In this document: positions 56,928-64,000 of the stretch, piece by piece
How positions within the stretch are numbered: the stretch's first letter is position 1
Layout: each line of letters begins with the position of its first letter
Source: Dolosigranulum savutiense
GTDB taxonomy: Bacteria; Bacillota; Bacilli; Lactobacillales; Carnobacteriaceae_A
NCBI RefSeq assembly: GCF_039830095.1
Contig: NZ_CP142435.1
Location: 1,914,478-1,978,477, forward strand
Direction of reading: 5' to 3'
Length of the DNA: 64,000 nt
The notes under the pieces: model-generated
Seen by the model: the letters and a program-made list of their open reading frames with translations, nothing else
Database searches by the model: none
Told to the model about the DNA's origin: nothing
Translations under genes and position numbers: made by a program

Positions 56928-57055
56928 TTGTATAAGTCATAGCTGAATATTTATTTATATCAATATCTGATGGTGGACTGATATAAACCAATAAACTCAA
57001 TTAACCTATGAATGATATATTAACACGAATTGATCTATTTAGCAAATATTTTTTA

Positions 57056-57071
57056 ATATTTATTGGTTTTT
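57056..57071. repeat. 16-bp direct repeat, left of IS30 copy A
   Basis: ATATTTATTGGTTTTT directly abuts the left boundary of the IS; an identical copy abuts the right boundary at 58353-58368. This is a probable target-site duplication. Confidence 0.75.
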
Positions 57072-57139
57072 CTGAATTGCAACAAAAGATGCAATAACTT
57101 TTTGGTGATATTTTCTCTGTGTAACGATAGTGCTTCTGG

Positions 57140-57171
57140 GCCTTTCAGGAGGCAATTGCCTCCTGAAAGGC
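57140..57171. repeat. 32-bp perfect palindrome over the transposase stop codon (copy A)
   Basis: GCCTTTCAGGAGGCAA followed by its exact reverse complement, spanning the last nine codons. The same sequence is in copy B at 63900-63931. Confidence 0.85.
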
Positions 57172-58251
57172 TTCAAATTTTTCGTTAGCTGATAATCCAT
57201 CAAATAATAATCGCGGATAGTCATTAATTGTTTTCTCGATTTCTTTTATTTCATTCAAGCTCCATTGACTAATGTCACTCCCCTTGGGAATAAATCGCCG
57301 AAGAAGTGTATGCATCTGTTCATTTGATCCCCGCTCATAGGAACTGTAGGGCTGACAATAGAATATATGAGTCCGTTTATTCTCGCGGGATTTGACAGTC
57401 CCTTCTAAGGTCTCATAATCTAGAAATTCAGAGCCATTATCCACTGTAATTGATTTAAATTGCTGTTTGAACCGCTCGGTCCCCAAAGAGTCTTCTAATT
57501 CATCTAGTTGTTTTAGCACTTGGGCCTGTGTTTGACTCGTCATTTTTCGAATAATCGATTTTCGTGTTTTTCGTTCAACGAGAGTTAACAGACATGTTTT
57601 ACTGTGTCCTTTCCCAGATTCGACACAATCCATTTCCCAATGTCCTTCTTCTTCTCGATTGTTTATCGACTCACTTCGGTACTTAATCAATCGGTTAGGG
57701 GGGACAACTTTTTTTCGTTTCTTGACGTGATGATATGGGCGTCTTTGTGTTTTTCCTTCTCGGGGCAAATGGTCTTGTGTTAACTTCTCAAACTTATTAT
57801 CATCAATATAATGATAAATTGTTCTTAAACAAGGGAGTTGATCAGGGGTGAATGTATCTCCTTTTTTTAAGCGTTGTAGCGCTGCATAAGGCGAATATTT
57901 TTGCGAAATAATAATGGTTTCTATTGCTTTTAAGACGGGGTCCCCAGGACTAAACTCTGGATCTGGTCCTTTATTTGTTTTTCCTTTATCAATCTTTTCT
58001 TGGGCAACACTAGCGGAATAGATGGTATATTCTCTCCATAATGGATCCTTTTGAGTCACTTGGCCACGTTTTAATTCTCTTGAAATGGTGGATGGATGAA
58101 CCCCTAATTCATCTGCCATATCTGCTTGAGTCAATCGCTTATGCTTAGGGAGCTGGGGATTTTGACGAGCCATTTTTTCTAAGTATTCCCGATCATCTTC
58201 ATCTAAATGTTTACCTTTTGGCTTTAATTTGGTACACTTAACGTGAGTCAT
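57145..58251 (-). CDS. IS30-family transposase (copy A)
   Basis: This 368-residue DDE transposase cuts and joins the IS ends. The N-terminal helix-turn-helix is RLTQADMADELGVHPSTISR (about 39-58). The catalytic triad is D208 (HWEMDCVE), D271 (TVDNGSEF) and E306 (PYSSYERGSNEQ), a 34-residue D-E spacing typical of IS30. It appears intact. The last codons and the stop lie in a perfect 32-bp palindrome. Copy B at 62820 encodes the identical protein. Confidence 0.96.
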   Translation of the reverse strand: MTHVKCTKLKPKGKHLDEDDREYLEKMARQNPQLPKHKRLTQADMADELGVHPSTISRELKRGQVTQKDPLWREYTIYSASVAQEKIDKGKTNKGPDPEFSPGDPVLKAIETIIISQKYSPYAALQRLKKGDTFTPDQLPCLRTIYHYIDDNKFEKLTQDHLPREGKTQRRPYHHVKKRKKVVPPNRLIKYRSESINNREEEGHWEMDCVESGKGHSKTCLLTLVERKTRKSIIRKMTSQTQAQVLKQLDELEDSLGTERFKQQFKSITVDNGSEFLDYETLEGTVKSRENKRTHIFYCQPYSSYERGSNEQMHTLLRRFIPKGSDISQWSLNEIKEIEKTINDYPRLLFDGLSANEKFEAFQEAIAS

Positions 58252-58352
58252 ATTTCTCTGTCCTTTCTGTATGGTGTGGATACTATCAGATTAACAGAGA
58301 ATATGGCTTTTTTTAAGTGTTTTCCTTCTTGCATTTAATTATACAACTCACC

Positions 58353-58368
58353 ATATTTATTGGTTTTT
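58353..58368. repeat. 16-bp direct repeat, right of IS30 copy A
   Basis: Identical to 57056-57071; it continues into the sequence TCTTGAAAA shared with the repeat at 61097. Confidence 0.75.
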
Positions 58369-58377
58369 TCTTGAAAA
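58365..58377. repeat. 13-bp direct repeat, left boundary of the 2.7-kb element
   Basis: TTTTTCTTGAAAA, repeated at 61097-61109. It overlaps the IS30-A target duplication, so both insertions used the same short stretch. Confidence 0.65.
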
Positions 58378-58433
58378 CCTCCATTGTCAAATTAAATGCA
58401 ACAAAACATATGATTCGATAAGTACACTTATGG

Positions 58434-58628
58434 TTAGTTAAATGTGGGCGGGTTTTCCCCTATTAAGTCTTCTAAATCATTTATACTTTCCTCCTTTAAA
58501 GATTCCATTTTTACTTCTATGCTCTCTATTTCGTCAAAATATTCAATTACTTCGTTAAAGGAAAACAATGATAACCATTTATTAGAAAAAGGGCTCTCTC
58601 TTTCAAGAATAATCGGATTAACATCCAT
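58434..58628 (-). CDS. 64-residue acidic orphan protein
   Basis: The ORF starts MDVNPIILERESPFSNKW and has a good RBS (AAGGAGCATGATTT). It is rich in Glu, Asp and Ile/Leu, probably helical, without Cys or a membrane segment. It is the last gene of XRE-ATPase-permease-ORF, 21 bp after the permease. No family recognised. It could be an immunity or regulatory partner of the transporter, or the acidic leader-type precursor of a modified peptide; no modification enzyme is present, so the second is weak. Confidence 0.5.
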   Translation of the reverse strand: MDVNPIILERESPFSNKWLSLFSFNEVIEYFDEIESIEVKMESLKEESINDLEDLIGENPPTFN

Positions 58629-58649
58629 AAATCATGCTCCTTACTATTA

Positions 58650-59390
58650 TTAATCAAATTTAAAAATTTTCAGGGAGATCACAAATAGTATTACAGTGGA
58701 TCCTATAACAATAATTAAATGTGTTGTATCAATATTCCCATTTATATACCATGCTTCTTGTAATATACGTAATCCATAGTACGTAGGTAATAGTTTACTA
58801 ATTTTTTGTAACAGTTCTGGCATTAACTCAATAGGATACGTTACTCCACTAAAGAAAATTAAAAAGAAATATACAATTAATGACACTGATTGAGAGGTTT
58901 TTGCATCTTTAACAATATTTGCCAACACGATACCTATTAAATATGTCATTATCCATACTAAAAAGAAAACAAGGAAAAATATTGTCCAGTTTCTACCTTC
59001 TAACGACATATCTAAAACTAGTATGGATGAAAGAAACAATAGTAAGGTTGACAATACAGCAATCGATAATTGCACAAAAAAGTTAGCTACTATAAAATCT
59101 ATAGCTCTGACGTTGGAAACTTTCAATCGAGTAAAGAATTTAATTAATCTATTATATGACATTCCTACACCAACGTTACCTATTCCAACTACTATAACGG
59201 CTAAGTAAAGAAACATAGGGAAACTATAGTCAATAGAAGGTATGCTCTGACCATTCATAATTACTTCTTCACTTAAAGAAGATTGAATATAAATAAAAAA
59301 TTGTGGGGCTAGTATTGAAAAGAACATAATGATTGGTGTTCGAATTGTTTTTTTTAATTCTAAGTTAAATAGTCCTTTTAATTTATTCAT
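58650..59390 (-). CDS. ABC-2-type transporter permease
   Basis: This 246-residue membrane protein has six predicted segments and belongs to the ABC-2/NatB-like permeases. PELLQKISKLLPTYYGLRIL near the C-terminus is the conserved ABC-2 signature region. The ATG at 59390 follows GGAGGACAGTAGG and comes one base after the ATPase stop, so the two are coupled. Such small ATPase-permease pairs often give resistance to or export of peptides or drugs; the substrate is unknown. Confidence 0.85.
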   Translation of the reverse strand: MNKLKGLFNLELKKTIRTPIIMFFSILAPQFFIYIQSSLSEEVIMNGQSIPSIDYSFPMFLYLAVIVVGIGNVGVGMSYNRLIKFFTRLKVSNVRAIDFIVANFFVQLSIAVLSTLLLFLSSILVLDMSLEGRNWTIFFLVFFLVWIMTYLIGIVLANIVKDAKTSQSVSLIVYFFLIFFSGVTYPIELMPELLQKISKLLPTYYGLRILQEAWYINGNIDTTHLIIVIGSTVILFVISLKIFKFD

Positions 59391-59391
59391 C

Positions 59392-60081
59392 CTACTGTCC
59401 TCCAACTTCTGAAACATAAAATTTTTCTAGACTGCCATATTTATTTCTAATTTCAATAATATCTTCATCTACAATAATATGTTTATTATTTATACAAATT
59501 ACTCTCTCACAAAGTTGCTCAATTTCTTCCATATAGTGACTCACTAAAATCAGTGTCTTCTTCTCAGCGAATTTTTTTATATATTTTTTTATAACACTTC
59601 TGTTAATAGTATCTAACCCTGTAGAAACTTCATCAAATATTAAAATTTCTGGATCATGGAGTAATGCACATATGATGTTAAATTTTTGCTTCTCTCCTCC
59701 AGATAATGTATTTATTTTCTTTTTTCTTTTATCCTCTAATTCAAAATCTTTTAAATATTTATCCGTTTTCCCCTCCACATCAAAAAGTTTTTCAAGTAAT
59801 AAACAATAATCATGGATTGTTAACCTCTCATCAAAAACTCCATCCTGCATTTGGATACCAAAATTCATATAAAAATTTTTTTCATTCAAATTGTAGATAA
59901 CTTTTCCAGATGTCTCTTTTTGAAGTTTAGTTAAGATATTTAATAATGTAGTTTTACCTGACCCATTTTTACCTATTAAAGCAATTTTGTCTCCTTGATT
60001 GATAGTAAAATTTATATTCTCTAAAATTACTTCCTTACCATATTTTTTTGACAAAGATTCTACTTCCACTAAACTAGTCAT
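59392..60081 (-). CDS. ABC transporter ATP-binding protein
   Basis: This 229-residue ATPase is the partner of the permease. Motifs: LIGKNGSGKTTLLN (Walker A), MNFGIQMQDGVFDERLT (Q-loop), NTLSGGEKQKFNI (signature), ILIFDEVSTGLD (Walker B) and VSHYMEEI (switch His). All are intact. Codon use is far more AT-rich than in the core genes nearby, consistent with acquisition. It lies 18 bp after the XRE gene. Confidence 0.93.
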   Translation of the reverse strand: MTSLVEVESLSKKYGKEVILENINFTINQGDKIALIGKNGSGKTTLLNILTKLQKETSGKVIYNLNEKNFYMNFGIQMQDGVFDERLTIHDYCLLLEKLFDVEGKTDKYLKDFELEDKRKKKINTLSGGEKQKFNIICALLHDPEILIFDEVSTGLDTINRSVIKKYIKKFAEKKTLILVSHYMEEIEQLCERVICINNKHIIVDEDIIEIRNKYGSLEKFYVSEVGGQ

Positions 60082-60099
60082 ATTAATCCCCTAACTTTC

Positions 60100-60405
60100 T
60101 CATATTTTATTTAAACTATTTATTAAATAAGCCAATACCGAGAACATTGCTAGTAATTTCCACCAGTTCTCCATCAAAATAGTTAGAATATTATTATATT
60201 GATGATTAACATTTTCTTGTGTCCCACAAAGTTCATCAATTCTAATATTGTATAATTCGCATAGCTTCATGGATACATCAAGAGGTGGATAATACTTACC
60301 TTTCTCCCATGCTAGAATGTCCCCTTCACTAACATTTAACTCTTTGGAAACTTGTTCTATAGTCATATTATTTCTAACTCTAAATTTTAAAAATCTTTTG
60401 TTCAT
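60100..60405 (-). CDS. XRE-family regulator with C-terminal membrane anchor
   Basis: This 101-residue protein has an N-terminal Cro/CI helix-turn-helix (MTIEQVSKELNVSEGDILAW, about residues 14-33) and one predicted membrane helix near the C-terminus (about 79-97). The RBS is AGGAGTGAAAATTT. It immediately precedes the ABC genes and probably controls them. Membrane-tethered XRE proteins paired with ABC-2 transporters suggest sensing at the membrane, but this is inference. Confidence 0.8.
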   Translation of the reverse strand: MNKRFLKFRVRNNMTIEQVSKELNVSEGDILAWEKGKYYPPLDVSMKLCELYNIRIDELCGTQENVNHQYNNILTILMENWWKLLAMFSVLAYLINSLNKI

Positions 60406-60417
60406 AAATTTTCACTC

Positions 60418-60946
60418 CTATTGAATAGTCCAGCCACCATCAACAACTAAATCGTGTCCTGTAATCATATTATTCTCGTCATTAGCTAGAAAACATATTG
60501 CAGATGCTACATCAGAAGCTTCTGCATATTTTTTCAATGGAATCTGATCATGTGCTTCATAATACATAAGAGGTGTTTCTAGCAACTTCTTGTTATCTTT
60601 TGTCTTTACAAATGTTGGAGAAACACTATTAACTCTTATAGAATATGGTGCTAACTCCAGAGCTAACGCACGTGTTGGTTGCGCTAACATTCCTTTGTTA
60701 ACGCAATATGGAATTCTCTCCTTATTTGCTACAATTCCATGCTGGGAAGAAATAAGAATTATTTTACCTGGAGTATTATACTCTATAAATTTCACTGCTA
60801 CCTCTTTGATAAATAAAGTAGTATATATAAAATTTATATCAAAAAAATCTTTTAAAGATTCTTCATCCCATTCATAAAAGCTTTTGAGAATATTTTTTCC
60901 AGCAATATTAATACACAAATCCACTTGATTAATTGACGTTTTGTTT
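60418..60946 (-). pseudogene. Truncated short-chain dehydrogenase/reductase (SDR)
   Basis: About 175 residues of the C-terminal two thirds of a classical SDR remain: INIAG (for NNAG), ILISSQHG, the catalytic pair YCVNK (Y-x3-K) and GHDLVVDGGW at the end. The N-terminal nucleotide-binding TGxxxGIG and about 80 residues are missing. The frame runs directly into the fragment of an IS30 transposase upstream. A GTG at 60924 could start translation, but the product could not bind NAD(P). The original substrate is unknown. Confidence 0.85.
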
Positions 60947-61096
60947 CTGTTAAATACTTAAATTGGGTGGTTGTGGTATAATATATTTGTGACATAGAGA
61001 TTCTCCTTACTTTTTGGTGGTACATTAAGTATACTAGAGAATCTTTATGTCTTTTTTTATTTTGCTTAGGTGTTGCATTTCATTTTACAATCCACC
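60927..61096 (-). pseudogene. IS30-family remnant: left end plus first ~20 codons of a transposase
   Basis: An IS30-like end (61069-61093) is followed by a leader and an ATG at 60995 with AAGGAGAATCTCT upstream. The ORF reads MSQIYYTTTTQFKYLTETKR and then fuses to the SDR fragment near 60930-60946. The sequence is distinct from the transposase of copies A and B. A promoter-like TATACT and an inverted repeat lie in its leader. Confidence 0.75.
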
Positions 61097-61109
61097 TTTT
61101 TCTTGAAAA
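61097..61109. repeat. 13-bp direct repeat, right boundary of the 2.7-kb element
   Basis: TTTTTCTTGAAAA, matching 58365-58377. Its A-run is the T-tract of the ytxH terminator on the minus strand. Confidence 0.65.
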
Positions 61110-61126
61110 AATAAGGGTGCCTTATT
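61105..61126 (-). terminator. Intrinsic terminator of ytxH
   Basis: A 7-bp stem (61110-61116 with 61120-61126, 3-base loop) overlaps the ytxH stop codon and is followed by a T-run that forms part of the 13-bp direct repeat. Confidence 0.65.
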
Positions 61127-61343
61127 CGAAGTGGTTCTGTTGCCACGCTTCTTCATGAGCAATATATTTGTCCAATTGCTCAATAACAACTTCTAATCCT
61201 TCATGAGCTACTGAACATGTCTTATGCTTTACTTTTTTCTGGAACGTCTCACCGGATTGAGGGGCGAATAAATAAGCACTGGCTGCGCCAAGTAATGATC
61301 CAAAAACAAGACCGGCTCCGAATTTATCTTTTGCTGTTGACAT
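61122..61343 (-). CDS. YtxH-domain protein
   Basis: A 73-residue protein with one N-terminal hydrophobic Gly/Ala-rich helix (FGAGLVFGSLLGAASAYLFAP) followed by a helical cytoplasmic tail, the YtxH/gas-vesicle-like plan. The family is often stress-induced, with no established function. The RBS AGGAGGAATTACT is good. The aminotransferase gene is upstream on the same strand, 39 bp away. Confidence 0.88.
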   Translation of the reverse strand: MSTAKDKFGAGLVFGSLLGAASAYLFAPQSGETFQKKVKHKTCSVAHEGLEVVIEQLDKYIAHEEAWQQNHFE

Positions 61344-61382
61344 AGTAATTCCTCCTATATTAAGTAATGCTTTTTATATAAT

Positions 61383-62621
61383 TTATGATTCCATTGATAA
61401 ATAAACTAACTTAATGCAAACAATTAAGGCTTGAATCGTTACTTTTACGGCGTCTAAACTAGCATAACTAGGCGCTAGGCGGATGCTGTTATCTTGTTGT
61501 TGGTGACCGACTGGATAAGGCGCATTGGCTGGCGTCAGAACAATCCCGAGCTCCGTCATCTTATCAACAATTGCTTCAGCCGTGCCTTCTTTGGTTGTTA
61601 AATGGACAAAATAACCGCCTTTAGGTTCATTCCATTCAACGTGATACTGTCCATCACCAAACTGCTCATCTAAAGCTTCTAAAATCAACTTGAATTTTGG
61701 TCGCAAGATTTCGGCATGTTTTTCCATCAACTGCTCTAAGTTTTCTTGATCTTTTAAGAACAAGACTTGTCGCATCTGATTAACTTTATCAAACCCAATC
61801 AATTGATACGAGAATTCTGCGGCTAAGTCATTCATCCGTTTTTCTGAACCAGCAACTGCAGAGATCCCCGCTCCTGGATGAGTAATTTTAGACGTTGATG
61901 TGAATGCTATCGGACGCTCAGGATGTCCAGCTTTTTCTGCTAACTTAATAATATTAGCAATTTCAATTTTTTCATCAGTTAAGTGATGTACACAATAAGC
62001 ATTATCCCAAAGAATCACAAAATGCTCATCCGCTGTTTCCATCTGTGCTAATCGTCTCACCACATCATCAGAATAGACATCCCCCGATGGATTACTGTAT
62101 TTAGGTACGCAAAAAATCCCTTTAATCGCAGAATCTTCCTTAACCAAGCGTTCGACCTCATCCATATCAGGGCCTTCACCCGTTAATTCAACCGGAACAA
62201 TCTCAAACCCAGAATGTTCCAACATATTGAAGTGGCGGTCATAACCTGGAACTGGACAGATAAACTTAATCGTCTCTTCGTGCTTCCACTGTGACTCAGC
62301 GTGATTGACTAAGTAATTCAAGACGATAGCCATCATTTGTAGACTGGAGTTACTGCCGACCATGACTTGATCGTACCGTACATCCATCATCTCCGCAAAG
62401 AATTCTCTTGCTTCACGTAAACCTCTTAAGTAACCATAATTCCTTATATCAATAAAATCTTCATTATTGATATAAGGAGTTATATCCATACTGAGAAGAT
62501 CATTGGATAAGTCTAATTGTTCCTCTGATGGCATACCACGCGATAGATTTAATGACAAATCCCGTGCTTTCAACGCTTCATATTCTTGCTTAACTTCCTG
62601 TAATTTTTCTACTTTGTTCAT
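61383..62621 (-). CDS. PLP-dependent aminotransferase (class I, Aminotran_MocR/Asp-type)
   Basis: A pyridoxal-phosphate enzyme of 412 residues. The N-terminus has LNLSRGMPSEEQLDLS; the cofactor region has VGSNSSLQMM; the Asp-x-Ala-Tyr motif is LWDNAYCVHHL; and the Schiff-base Lys is in FTSTSKITHPGAGI. The layout matches the class Ic aspartate aminotransferase group (PF12897) found in Firmicutes and Actinobacteria rather than true MocR regulators, as there is no DNA-binding domain. The specific amino donor cannot be read from sequence. The RBS (GGGTGAGAG) is moderate. Confidence 0.88.
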   Translation of the reverse strand: MNKVEKLQEVKQEYEALKARDLSLNLSRGMPSEEQLDLSNDLLSMDITPYINNEDFIDIRNYGYLRGLREAREFFAEMMDVRYDQVMVGSNSSLQMMAIVLNYLVNHAESQWKHEETIKFICPVPGYDRHFNMLEHSGFEIVPVELTGEGPDMDEVERLVKEDSAIKGIFCVPKYSNPSGDVYSDDVVRRLAQMETADEHFVILWDNAYCVHHLTDEKIEIANIIKLAEKAGHPERPIAFTSTSKITHPGAGISAVAGSEKRMNDLAAEFSYQLIGFDKVNQMRQVLFLKDQENLEQLMEKHAEILRPKFKLILEALDEQFGDGQYHVEWNEPKGGYFVHLTTKEGTAEAIVDKMTELGIVLTPANAPYPVGHQQQDNSIRLAPSYASLDAVKVTIQALIVCIKLVYLSMES

Positions 62622-62819
62622 TCATCTCTCACCCTCAACTTACTAAAAACTATTACTTATATTATTATACCGTATTTTTTACTTCAATAACAATTTTTCT
62701 CGTCATTCTTTGGCAGAAGGTGAGTTGTATAATTAAATGCAAGAAGGAAAACACTTAAAAAAAGCCATATTCTCTGTTAATCTGATAGTATCCACACCAT
62801 ACAGAAAGGACAGAGAAAT

Positions 62820-63926
62820 ATGACTCACGTTAAGTGTACCAAATTAAAGCCAAAAGGTAAACATTTAGATGAAGATGATCGGGAATACTTAGAAAAAATG
62901 GCTCGTCAAAATCCCCAGCTCCCTAAGCATAAGCGATTGACTCAAGCAGATATGGCAGATGAATTAGGGGTTCATCCATCCACCATTTCAAGAGAATTAA
63001 AACGTGGCCAAGTGACTCAAAAGGATCCATTATGGAGAGAATATACCATCTATTCCGCTAGTGTTGCCCAAGAAAAGATTGATAAAGGAAAAACAAATAA
63101 AGGACCAGATCCAGAGTTTAGTCCTGGGGACCCCGTCTTAAAAGCAATAGAAACCATTATTATTTCGCAAAAATATTCGCCTTATGCAGCGCTACAACGC
63201 TTAAAAAAAGGAGATACATTCACCCCTGATCAACTCCCTTGTTTAAGAACAATTTATCATTATATTGATGATAATAAGTTTGAGAAGTTAACACAAGACC
63301 ATTTGCCCCGAGAAGGAAAAACACAAAGACGCCCATATCATCACGTCAAGAAACGAAAAAAAGTTGTCCCCCCTAACCGATTGATTAAGTACCGAAGTGA
63401 GTCGATAAACAATCGAGAAGAAGAAGGACATTGGGAAATGGATTGTGTCGAATCTGGGAAAGGACACAGTAAAACATGTCTGTTAACTCTCGTTGAACGA
63501 AAAACACGAAAATCGATTATTCGAAAAATGACGAGTCAAACACAGGCCCAAGTGCTAAAACAACTAGATGAATTAGAAGACTCTTTGGGGACCGAGCGGT
63601 TCAAACAGCAATTTAAATCAATTACAGTGGATAATGGCTCTGAATTTCTAGATTATGAGACCTTAGAAGGGACTGTCAAATCCCGCGAGAATAAACGGAC
63701 TCATATATTCTATTGTCAGCCCTACAGTTCCTATGAGCGGGGATCAAATGAACAGATGCATACACTTCTTCGGCGATTTATTCCCAAGGGGAGTGACATT
63801 AGTCAATGGAGCTTGAATGAAATAAAAGAAATCGAGAAAACAATTAATGACTATCCGCGATTATTATTTGATGGATTATCAGCTAACGAAAAATTTGAAG
63901 CCTTTCAGGAGGCAATTGCCTCCTGA
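62820..63926 (+). CDS. IS30-family transposase (copy B)
   Basis: Encodes the same 368 residues as the transposase at 57145-58251, with an intact helix-turn-helix and the D208, D271, E306 triad. GAAAGGACAGAGAAAT precedes the ATG. Because copies A and B are inverted, recombination between them could invert the 57-64 kb segment. Confidence 0.96.
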   Translation: MTHVKCTKLKPKGKHLDEDDREYLEKMARQNPQLPKHKRLTQADMADELGVHPSTISRELKRGQVTQKDPLWREYTIYSASVAQEKIDKGKTNKGPDPEFSPGDPVLKAIETIIISQKYSPYAALQRLKKGDTFTPDQLPCLRTIYHYIDDNKFEKLTQDHLPREGKTQRRPYHHVKKRKKVVPPNRLIKYRSESINNREEEGHWEMDCVESGKGHSKTCLLTLVERKTRKSIIRKMTSQTQAQVLKQLDELEDSLGTERFKQQFKSITVDNGSEFLDYETLEGTVKSRENKRTHIFYCQPYSSYERGSNEQMHTLLRRFIPKGSDISQWSLNEIKEIEKTINDYPRLLFDGLSANEKFEAFQEAIAS

Positions 63927-63931
63927 AAGGC
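63900..63931. repeat. 32-bp perfect palindrome over the transposase stop codon (copy B)
   Basis: Same palindrome as 57140-57171, covering the last codons and stop of the transposase. Confidence 0.85.
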
Positions 63932-64000
63932 CCAGAAGCACTATCGTTACACAGAGAAAATATCACCAAAAAGTTATTGCATCTTTTGTTGCAATTCAGA

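Larger units (their letters stand above)
57072..58352 (-). mobile_element. IS30-family insertion sequence, copy A (1281 bp)
   Basis: The boundaries come from comparison with copy B (62719-63999) and from the flanking 16-bp direct repeats. The ends form imperfect inverted repeats of about 25 bp: GAATTGCAACAAAAGATGCA at the transposase 3' side and GAGTTGTATAATTAAATGCA at the 5' side. Boundaries may be off by one or two bases. The two copies look identical throughout where I compared them, so transposition or duplication was recent. Confidence 0.92.
58378..61096. mobile_element. IS30-end-bounded cargo element (ABC transporter, XRE regulator, remnants)
   Basis: The left end has ATTGTCAAATTAAATGCAAC (58383-58402). 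The right end, read from the other strand, has ATTGTAAAATGAAATGCAAC (61092 downward). These are inverted repeats with two differences and resemble IS30 ends, but differ from those of copies A and B. Both are flanked by the 13-bp repeat TTTTTCTTGAAAA. The interior is visibly more AT-rich than the backbone and carries four intact genes plus two fragments. Interpretation as a single mobilised unit is inference. Confidence 0.6.
62719..63999 (+). mobile_element. IS30-family insertion sequence, copy B (1281 bp)
   Basis: Same element as copy A in the opposite orientation; the distance from the left end to the start codon is 101 bp in both. The right end falls on the last bases of the window, so its flanking duplication cannot be checked. 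The left flank (TTTGGCAGAA) shows no relation to copy A's flanks. Confidence 0.9.

Noticed and set aside
1..64000. CRISPR arrays, tRNA or rRNA genes
   Set aside because: No spaced short repeats and no recognisable tRNA or rRNA sequence were found on either strand.

Overview
The window looks like the chromosome of a low-GC Gram-positive coccus or rod of the order Lactobacillales. The evidence is RexAB-like AddAB, dnaG-rpoD without rpsU, the phoH-ybeY-dgkA-cdd-era-recO block, a glyQS T-box, a BMP-type nucleoside ABC transporter, and Zur/glucokinase/rhomboid synteny. Aerococcaceae or a close relative is a guess; no rRNA or tRNA is present to settle it. Almost every gene is on the minus strand. 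Plus-strand genes are rpmG, acyP, yidC, a DUF1189 gene, zwf and the right-hand IS30.

Region by region (minus-strand operons read right to left). 1-10.6 kb: rplY, then trmK-nif3-pepT, then addB-addA (addA runs off the window). 10.7-19 kb: dnaG-rpoD, a SWIM/SNF2 helicase and an ABC exporter. 19-22.3 kb: glyQS under a T-box. 22.3-26.3 kb: phoH-ybeY-dgkA-cdd-era-recO. 26.4-27.7 kb: a stand-alone PTS IIC-like protein preceded by a 36-codon leader ORF and a set of mutually exclusive RNA stems that looks like a translation-coupled attenuator. 27.8-34.8 kb: yqeY, rpsU, rhomboid-glcK-rhodanese-zur, rpmG, a class B PBP and sodA. 34.9-42.3 kb: a four-gene nucleoside ABC importer and FtsK. 42.4-43.9 kb: acyP and yidC.

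43.9-52.1 kb is a defence island: one tightly packed operon of a type III methyltransferase (mod), its restriction subunit (res), a ParB-fold protein with a GNRR motif, and a second SNF2-type helicase. mod carries an 11-G homopolymer near its 5' end that puts this copy out of frame. A tract of 9 or 12 restores a 673/674-residue protein, so the system looks phase variable. This is the most promising candidate for an undescribed system: a phase-variable type III R-M core with two translationally coupled accessory proteins.

52.2-57 kb returns to core genes (DUF1189, cshB, zwf, trmL). 57-64 kb is a mobile-element cluster. Two copies of one IS30-family element lie in opposite orientation. Beside the first is a separate older unit of about 2.7 kb bounded by IS30-like ends and 13-bp direct repeats. 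It carries an AT-rich ABC transporter, a membrane-anchored XRE regulator, a 64-residue orphan ORF and decayed SDR and transposase fragments. Between that unit and the second IS30 are backbone genes ytxH and an aminotransferase.
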